A stretch of DNA of 18,819 nt from Nitrospirae bacterium GWC2_56_14 (GTDB taxonomy: Bacteria; Nitrospirota; UBA9217): the NCBI GenBank assembly GCA_001803705.1, contig MHDY01000143.1, positions 1 through 18,819 on the forward strand, in the 5' to 3' direction. The notes beneath the pieces are model-generated. The model saw nothing but the letters and a program-made list of their open reading frames with translations. It was not told the DNA's origin and ran no database searches. Positions 14,290 to 18,819 of the stretch are shown here, in pieces. Every line of letters starts with the position of its first letter. Position 1 is the first letter of the stretch. Both the position numbers and the translations under genes were made by a program.

Positions 14290-14756
14290 TTCAGGCCTCC
14301 CATCGGATTATGCGGGTTGTGGCAATTCGAGCACTCCACGTCGGGATTGTGTTTGTCGGGATCAATGCCCCTGATCTTCGACCGTCCACTCGTCGGATAG
14401 GGCAAAGGATAATGGCACCGCAGGCACTGCGCCCTGCTCCTGTCTATCTCGAGTTTCGGGGGGTCCGAGGGGTGATCGACAGCGGGCCCATGGCAGTTCT
14501 CGCATTGTATTATCTTGTGCGGGGTTTTATTGATGGCGTCGTATTTGTCGGTGTGACAGCCCTGGCAATACTCCTTGCCCTGGTATTTTACCTTGAAGTC
14601 CTTCCAGACCTGCTCGTCGCTCTTCCGATGCCAGCCGTACATGTAGCCCCGTTCATGGGCGCCGAAATCCTTCGGGACCACTACCAGTCTCGCAAGCAAT
14701 ATGAGCGCAACGATACCCATAACCACGAACAGCGGCCTCAGAACATGATTCTTCAT
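14286..14756 (-). CDS. Membrane-anchored tetraheme c-type cytochrome
   Basis: A 156-residue protein. An uncleaved-looking N-terminal helix (about 6-27, LRPLFVVMGIVALILLARLVVV) anchors a periplasmic domain with four CxxCH sites at Cys64, 85, 111 and 142. ATG 14756 follows AAGGAGAG. An earlier in-frame ATG would add a charged tail without sense. The stop overlaps the ferredoxin start (ATGA), so cytochrome, ferredoxin and NrfD are translationally linked, as in DsrJOP (triheme DsrJ) and NrfBCD (pentaheme NrfB). Its four haems match neither exactly. It likely receives or donates electrons at the periplasmic face of the complex. I do not recognise a named family. Confidence 0.88.
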   Translation of the reverse strand: MKNHVLRPLFVVMGIVALILLARLVVVPKDFGAHERGYMYGWHRKSDEQVWKDFKVKYQGKEYCQGCHTDKYDAINKTPHKIIQCENCHGPAVDHPSDPPKLEIDRSRAQCLRCHYPLPYPTSGRSKIRGIDPDKHNPDVECSNCHNPHNPMGGLK

Positions 14757-14819
14757 ACACACTCTCCTTCTGTCTATCAGCGGTGATGTTCCCAACTCGC
14801 CTGGCGCGTTGCGTACTGC

Positions 14820-15266
14820 TTACCGATCCTGTGCGGACACGTTCTTCATAAGCGTCAATCCCTGCCAGAGAATGGCAAGGAAACAGAGCGAAAGGCCGCC
14901 GACCAGCCCGAACACATTGAGCACCTGCCATCGTATGACGATGAACAGGACAACGAAAATGGCCGCCAGTTTCAGGATATTGATGATCGCAGCGGCAATA
15001 TTGGACACTCCCGGCGTTGCGCCCTTTCTGAGGTAGACCCGCTCGACCGCGACGGCGAGCCACTGGAAGTTGACCAGCCCCAGGGCAGCCCCGAAAAGGA
15101 GACTGGCAGGAATCGGCCACCAGCGCTGGTCCGTGGCAACAAAGACGACATTGAAAAGGAATATACCGGCAATGGCGACGGCAGTGAGCATCAGCGTCTT
15201 TTTTACCACGCCTTGAACAATAGCGCCTACTGCCTGTTGAGGGGAGTTCACGGTTTCCTCGGTCAT
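14820..15266 (-). CDS. atpI: ATP synthase subunit I (AtpI-like)
   Basis: A small four-helix membrane protein of 148 residues. In related bacteria AtpI assists assembly of the F1Fo c-ring or Mg2+ supply. Hydrophobic segments lie about 24-44, 51-72, 89-110 and 117-137, with the GAALGLVNFQWLAVAVERVY segment typical of the ATP-synt_I family. Its ATG overlaps the atpZ stop (ATGA). AtpI is normally followed by atpB and atpE, but here the next gene, 63 bases on, is the tetraheme cytochrome. No other F1Fo gene is in the window. Assignment rests on family resemblance and the neighbouring atpZ. Confidence 0.82.
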   Translation of the reverse strand: MTEETVNSPQQAVGAIVQGVVKKTLMLTAVAIAGIFLFNVVFVATDQRWWPIPASLLFGAALGLVNFQWLAVAVERVYLRKGATPGVSNIAAAIINILKLAAIFVVLFIVIRWQVLNVFGLVGGLSLCFLAILWQGLTLMKNVSAQDR

Positions 15267-15520
15267 AGTTTGCCCTTGGGAGGTTCTTTATTCTCTGCGT
15301 CCATGGCCTGCTGGCTTCTCCTGGTGTACAAAAAAAGGTTCCTGAATCCGGCGATCAGGCCGAAGAGCAGGAAGAGCGCCGTCAGCCACGGCGAGGTGTC
15401 GAAGACCTTGTCCAGCTTCAGCCCGATGAACAGGCCGATGACCGTGGCCGCCACCATGGTTATGCCCACGGTGCTCAGCACGCCGAGCATGCGGATCAGC
15501 TTCCGGTCTTTTTCATCCAT
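15263..15520 (-). CDS. atpZ: AtpZ/AtpI-family F1Fo ATPase accessory protein
   Basis: 85 residues with two membrane helices (about 10-33 and 44-65) joined by a short loop, and charged ends. The pattern GLFIGLKLDKVFDTSPWLTALFLLFGLIAGFRNLF is characteristic of the AtpZ (AtpI/gene 1-like) family encoded ahead of atpI. The ATG at 15520 has no recognisable SD. The upstream gap is filled with GCGTAGAAGCG-type repeats, so expression may depend on read-through from hemL. It overlaps atpI by four bases. Confidence 0.85.
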   Translation of the reverse strand: MDEKDRKLIRMLGVLSTVGITMVAATVIGLFIGLKLDKVFDTSPWLTALFLLFGLIAGFRNLFLYTRRSQQAMDAENKEPPKGKL

Positions 15521-15539
15521 AGTTTATAGAGCAGTAAAA

Positions 15540-15655
15540 GCGTATATGCGTCAAAGTGTATATGCGAAAATGCGGAATTCATGCTACGCTTACACGCTTT
15601 CGCGCTTTAACGCTTCTACGCATCCACACTTCCACGCTTCTACGCAGCTCCGCAT
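15540..15655. repeat. ACGCTTCTACGC-type intergenic repeat region
   Basis: The 138-base gap between hemL and atpZ is made of related short words: CGTATATGCG, GTGTATATGCG, ACGCTTACACGC, and two exact copies of ACGCTTCTACGC (15610-15621 and 15634-15645, 24-base period). No gene is seen. Confidence 0.75.
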
Positions 15656-15658
15656 CAA

Positions 15659-16942
15659 CTACAGCCCCTTCAGGCTCTTCCGCGCTGCGTCAACGGTCTT
15701 GGCAATATCCGCCCGGGTGTGCGCCAGCGACATGAAGGCGGCCTCGAACTGCGACGGCGCAAGGTTGACCCCGTGCTTGATCATGGACCGGAAATAGCGG
15801 CCGAACAGATCGGTATCCGCTGTCTTGGCGCTAGCGAAGTCGCGCACGGTCGTGTTCGTGAAAAAGGTGGTGAACATGGAGCCCACACGGTTGAAGGTTG
15901 CAGGGACTCCCGCCTCGGCCGTCACTTCCCGGAGACCCAGTTCGAGCTCGGCGGTCAGCTTTTCGAGCGTTTTATACACGCCGGGCTTGGCAAGCGCCTT
16001 TAAGGTCTCGATGCCGGCGGTCATTGCCAGGGGATTGCCTGACAGTGTGCCAGCCTGGTAGACCGGACCGATGGGCGCTATCTTTTGCATGATCTCGGCC
16101 TTGCCGCCGTAGGCGCCCACGGGAAGCCCGCCGCCGATCACTTTGCCGAGACAGGTCAGATCGGGCTTGATGCCGTAGATCTTCTGGGCGCCGCCTGAAG
16201 ACACGCGAAAACCGGTCATTACCTCATCAAGGATCAAAAGGATGCCGTACTGGTCGCAGACCTCCCGGAGCCCGGCGAGAAAACCCGCATCAGGCGGAAC
16301 GCAGCCCATATTTCCGGCAACAGGCTCGACAATGATGCAGGCGATCTGCTCACCCTGCTTTTTTGCAAGGTCCTGAACAGCAGCGAGGTCGTTGTACGCG
16401 ACGGTCAGGGTCAGCTTGGCAAGGTCTGCGGGAACTCCGGGGCTGTCAGGCAGACCAAAGGTCGCTACGCCGCTGCCGGCCTTCACCAGAAGGCTGTCGG
16501 CATGACCGTGATAGCAGCCGTCGAACTTCAGGATCTTGTCCCGGCCCGTGAACCCCCGGGCCACGCGGATGGCGCTCATGGTCGCCTCGGTGCCCGAACT
16601 GACCATGCGCATCATCTCCATCGATGGAAATGCTTTTTTCACCATCTTGGCGAGCGTGATCTCCAGTTCCGTGGGAGCGCCAAAGCTCGTGCCGTTCGCC
16701 ACGGCCTTTTTGAGCGCTGCGGTAACGCGCGGATTGGCATGGCCCAGGATCATGGGACCCCAGGAAAGGACATAGTCTATATATTCCCGGTTATCTGCAT
16801 CGTAGATCTTAGATCCCTTCGCCTTTTTGATAAAAAGCGGTTCTCCCCCTACGGAGCGGAATGCCCGCACCGGACTGTTCACGCCGCCGGGAATGATCTT
16901 TTTCGCCTCTTCGAACAATTTCTTCGATCTCGCACCTGCCAT
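15659..16942 (-). CDS. hemL: Glutamate-1-semialdehyde 2,1-aminomutase
   Basis: A cytoplasmic PLP enzyme that converts glutamate-1-semialdehyde to 5-aminolevulinate, the C5 route into haem, sirohaem and related tetrapyrroles. The 427 residues match the family. The PLP lysine is Lys267 in CLGKVIGGGLPVGAYGG. Other hallmarks are GGVNSPVRAF (residues 19-28), DYVLSWGPMILGHA, SSGTEATMSAIRVARG, CYHGHAD, LDEVMTGFR and TLSGNPLAM. Start ATG 16942 follows AAGGGG with a short spacer. A clear promoter lies about 75 bases upstream. The gene supplies precursor for the many haems of the cytochromes encoded downstream on the same strand. Confidence 0.98.
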   Translation of the reverse strand: MAGARSKKLFEEAKKIIPGGVNSPVRAFRSVGGEPLFIKKAKGSKIYDADNREYIDYVLSWGPMILGHANPRVTAALKKAVANGTSFGAPTELEITLAKMVKKAFPSMEMMRMVSSGTEATMSAIRVARGFTGRDKILKFDGCYHGHADSLLVKAGSGVATFGLPDSPGVPADLAKLTLTVAYNDLAAVQDLAKKQGEQIACIIVEPVAGNMGCVPPDAGFLAGLREVCDQYGILLILDEVMTGFRVSSGGAQKIYGIKPDLTCLGKVIGGGLPVGAYGGKAEIMQKIAPIGPVYQAGTLSGNPLAMTAGIETLKALAKPGVYKTLEKLTAELELGLREVTAEAGVPATFNRVGSMFTTFFTNTTVRDFASAKTADTDLFGRYFRSMIKHGVNLAPSQFEAAFMSLAHTRADIAKTVDAARKSLKGL

Positions 16943-17016
16943 GCATGCCCCTTTCGTATATGAACACTGAAATCATATCGTGGATTTATATTTTTGCTCA
17001 AAAAATGTACGTTCTG

Positions 17017-17045
17017 TTTATAAGACAAACACGTTTACAAGTCAA
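17017..17045 (-). promoter_or_regulatory. Promoter of hemL
   Basis: Minus strand: TTGACT (17045-17040), 17-base spacer, TATAAA (17022-17017), predicting a leader of about 65 bases. The sequence around the -35 box (TTTTTCATTGACTT) is repeated upstream of the amidase gene. Confidence 0.8.
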
Positions 17046-17144
17046 TGAAAAACATCATTTTCCCGCCAAACCATAAGTAAATATCTTTTATCAATCAAGA
17101 TTAGCAGGTGTGACTTTTTGCAATGCCGAAGGAAACTGCTTCGC

Positions 17145-17663
17145 TTACGAGACAGCTCGCAACGGGTCAATGAAAGTAGCGATAAGGTATCCGGTTATTC
17201 CGCAGAGGTCGTTGATATCGAATCGAGGGATGGTGGTGTCAAAAGGAGCGTCGCTCACGAGGGCAAGGAACGATGGGTCAGTCATGCAGAGAGGCTGCGC
17301 GCCCGAAATGCCCGCGCGAAAAACCTCGATCTTGTTCTTCGCGGTCTTCTTGAACCCCTCCTGGATGACAATATCGGCATCCCGAACAAGAAGTTCGAGC
17401 TCGGCAAGCGGCTCCGCCGTAAGCGTCTTCGTGAGCGCCAGCTTGTCAGGTCCGATGACCATAACAGCATCGGCGCCTGCCTCGCGAAATCGCCAGGAAT
17501 CCTTGCCCGGCCGGTCGATCTCGAAACCGGCATGAGCGTGCTTTACAACTGCGACGCGAAGACCTCGCGCCTTCAGGAGCGGAATGATCTTTTCAATCAG
17601 CGTGGTCTTGCCGCTGTTCGAGCCGGCGGCGACGAACGAGACGATTTGCGTTGTTTTATCCAT
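17145..17663 (-). CDS. mobB: Molybdopterin-guanine dinucleotide biosynthesis adaptor MobB
   Basis: A GTP-binding protein of 172 residues that assists MobA in adding GMP to molybdopterin, producing the MGD cofactor of many anaerobic respiratory enzymes. The P-loop GSNSGKTTL lies at residues 14-22. VVKHAHAGFEIDRPGKDSWRFREAGA and the IQEGFKK segment are typical of MobB. ATG 17663 is preceded by a CGGATTG repeat rather than a clear SD, so translation may rely on coupling with tatC, which ends 31 bases upstream. No MobA is present here. Confidence 0.95.
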   Translation of the reverse strand: MDKTTQIVSFVAAGSNSGKTTLIEKIIPLLKARGLRVAVVKHAHAGFEIDRPGKDSWRFREAGADAVMVIGPDKLALTKTLTAEPLAELELLVRDADIVIQEGFKKTAKNKIEVFRAGISGAQPLCMTDPSFLALVSDAPFDTTIPRFDINDLCGITGYLIATFIDPLRAVS

Positions 17664-17694
17664 TCCGCAATCCGAAATCCAAAATCCGCAATTG
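17664..17694. repeat. Intergenic CAATCCG-type repeat, copy 4
   Basis: CCGCAATCCGAAATCC followed by AAAATCCGCAATTG fills the whole tatC-mobB gap, abutting the mobB ATG. It shares its words with copies 1-3. Confidence 0.7.
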
Positions 17695-18501
17695 CTACGT
17701 CTCCGTCAGGTCAGTGGTATGAGTGCCGCGTTTCCTGCCGAACAGGCGTGCTCCCAGGATACCGATCTCGTACAGAATATAGATCGGCAGGGACATAAGC
17801 GTCATATTGAATGCGTCAGGTGTCGGCGTGATAATGGCGCCGATGACGAATGAGATCAGGAACGCGAATTTACGGAATTTCGCGAGCGATGCTGGCTGCA
17901 GGATGCCCATACGGCTGAGCAGGATGATGATGAGCGGCAGTTCGAATACAGCCCCTGCCCCCAGCAGGAACTTCAGCGTAAAGTCGATATACTCGCCGAT
18001 CCTGATGATGGGGTTCAGGTGTTCCGTCTTGTACCCGATCAGGAACGGCACGGCATAGGGCAGCAGCAGAAAAAAGCAGAACAGAACGCCGGCTGCAAAG
18101 AACAGCGTGGAGAACGATACGAAATAGCCGGTATAGCGCCGCTCCCGCGGCATGAGCCCCGGGGAAATGAACTTCCAGATCTGGAGCAGGATGATCGGCA
18201 CGGCCAGGATCAGGCCTGCCACAAAAGCGATCTTCAAGTGCGCCATGAAGGGTTCGGTCAGCGTCGTGAAGAAAAGCTCATGTTTTACCGGATTTGGCGT
18301 GAACACGAGAAAGGGAAACGATGCCTGGTAACTCATGGTCATGTTCAACGGCATCATGAGGACCCCCAGCAGGTCCTCGGAAAAACTGAAGCAGGCCGCA
18401 AACCCTATGGCAATGGCGATTGCCGAAATGACCAGTCGTTTACGAAGCTCGGCGAGATGGCTCCAGAAAGGCATCCGCAATTCTTCCTCAGGAGTTGCCA
18501 T
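17695..18501 (-). CDS. tatC: Twin-arginine translocase subunit TatC
   Basis: The inner-membrane receptor that recognises RR signal peptides and, with TatA, exports folded proteins. From ATG 18501 the product has 268 residues and six membrane helices. MPFWSHLAELRKRLV is the conserved N-terminal signature. The FISPGLMPRERRY stretch and the TPTPDAFNMTLMSLPIYILYE region near the end are also typical. An earlier TTG (18543) stays in frame but adds a basic tail overlapping tatA and is less likely. The ATG lies 11 bases inside the end of tatA, so the two are probably translationally coupled. The Tat-signal ferredoxin encoded in the same window is a likely client. Confidence 0.97.
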   Translation of the reverse strand: MATPEEELRMPFWSHLAELRKRLVISAIAIAIGFAACFSFSEDLLGVLMMPLNMTMSYQASFPFLVFTPNPVKHELFFTTLTEPFMAHLKIAFVAGLILAVPIILLQIWKFISPGLMPRERRYTGYFVSFSTLFFAAGVLFCFFLLLPYAVPFLIGYKTEHLNPIIRIGEYIDFTLKFLLGAGAVFELPLIIILLSRMGILQPASLAKFRKFAFLISFVIGAIITPTPDAFNMTLMSLPIYILYEIGILGARLFGRKRGTHTTDLTET

Positions 18502-18811
18502 CAACGCCCGCTTTCTTCTCTTTGGGTTCGTCGCCGTAGCCAAGGTCTTCCTGCCCCTCGTTCGTTGAGGAGGAAGTCGTTCCGCCCTGTACGGACTGCT
18601 CTAGCTTCTTCAGCTCCTCTTTGACGTCAGTGGATTTCTCCACTTCCTTCATTTCGGTCCGGACCGTTTCCTGGAAGTCTTCCGAAGCTTTTTTGAATTC
18701 CGCCATGGCGCGCCCGATGGACTTGCCCAGATCGGGCAGTTTCTTCGGCCCGAAGACGAGGAGGGCAATGACAAAGATGATTATTATTTCCGGTAATCCG
18801 AGACCAAACAT
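18488..18811 (-). CDS. tatA: Sec-independent translocase protein TatA/TatB
   Basis: A small 107-residue protein with one N-terminal helix (about 5-20, LPEIIIIFVIALLVFG), the FGPKKLPDLGKSIGRAM hinge and amphipathic helix, and a charged, Ser/Thr/Glu-rich tail. TatA-type proteins oligomerise to form the Tat pore. TatB-type ones join TatC for signal recognition. FGPKKLP fits either, and bifunctional TatA proteins are known, so the A or B label is open. The stop codon overlaps the tatC start region by 14 bases. The gene is complete, but its ribosome binding site is cut by the window edge (only eight bases remain). Confidence 0.93.
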   Translation of the reverse strand: MFGLGLPEIIIIFVIALLVFGPKKLPDLGKSIGRAMAEFKKASEDFQETVRTEMKEVEKSTDVKEELKKLEQSVQGGTTSSSTNEGQEDLGYGDEPKEKKAGVDGNS

Positions 18812-18819
18812 GGATTCTC

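Noticed and set aside
17100..17144. Terminator after mobB
   Set aside because: Only a 5-bp stem (CGAAG/CTTCG) without a T-tract on the minus strand. Too weak to call.

Overview
The window (18,819 bases, roughly 55-57% G+C by eye) is a chromosomal stretch of a Gram-negative, respiratory, probably anaerobic bacterium. The mix of an RpoS-type sigma factor, multiheme c-type cytochromes, an NrfD/ferredoxin module, a selenocysteine tRNA, MobB and Tat genes fits Desulfobacterota/Geobacter-like or Nitrospirota-like lineages. The exact phylum cannot be fixed from the sequence alone. All recognisable protein genes except prfB lie on the minus strand.

Layout. (1) 1-1157: prfB (+), with the classical in-frame UGA and +1 frameshift site, preceded by an extended -10 promoter. 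(2) 1243-3075: AMIN-type N-acetylmuramoyl-L-alanine amidase. (3) 3196-6634: tRNA-Val(GAC)-thrS-infC-rpmI-rplT, ending in a strong terminator. The only clear promoter lies ahead of the tRNA, and infC appears to start at a non-AUG (AUC) codon. (4) 6775-8309: tRNA-Arg(CCU), an RpoS-like sigma factor and tRNA-Pro(CGG) with its own promoter. (5) 8375-10286: a GTG-start rhomboid protease translationally coupled to a zinc-ribbon/receiver protein. (6) 10386-10566: selC (+), the UGA-decoding tRNA-Sec, with promoter and a two-way terminator. (7) 10589-14756: a respiratory block of triheme cytochrome c7, 11-heme NapC/NirT-type cytochrome, NrfD-type quinone-interacting membrane protein, Tat-exported 16-Cys ferredoxin subunit and tetraheme membrane-anchored cytochrome. 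(8) 14820-15520: atpI and atpZ without the rest of the ATP synthase genes. (9) 15659-18811: hemL, mobB, tatC and tatA.

How the parts fit. The tetraheme cytochrome, ferredoxin and NrfD genes form a tight unit (an ATGA overlap, then a 2-nt gap), probably in one transcript with atpZ-atpI. No catalytic subunit is present, so the module looks like a membrane quinone/periplasmic-cytochrome oxidoreductase (Dsr-JOP/Nrf-BCD-like layout). The 11-heme NapC-like protein and the small triheme cytochrome next to it are plausible partners. The flanking genes supply what such a system needs: haem precursor (HemL), twin-arginine export (TatA/TatC) for the ferredoxin subunit, molybdenum cofactor maturation (MobB) and selenocysteine decoding (selC). 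The last two suggest molybdo-selenoenzymes, such as formate dehydrogenase, elsewhere in the genome. Intergenic spaces carry lineage-type short repeats built from CAATCCG/CGGATTG words, an AGGGGTC heptamer array and an ACGCTTCTACGC repeat.
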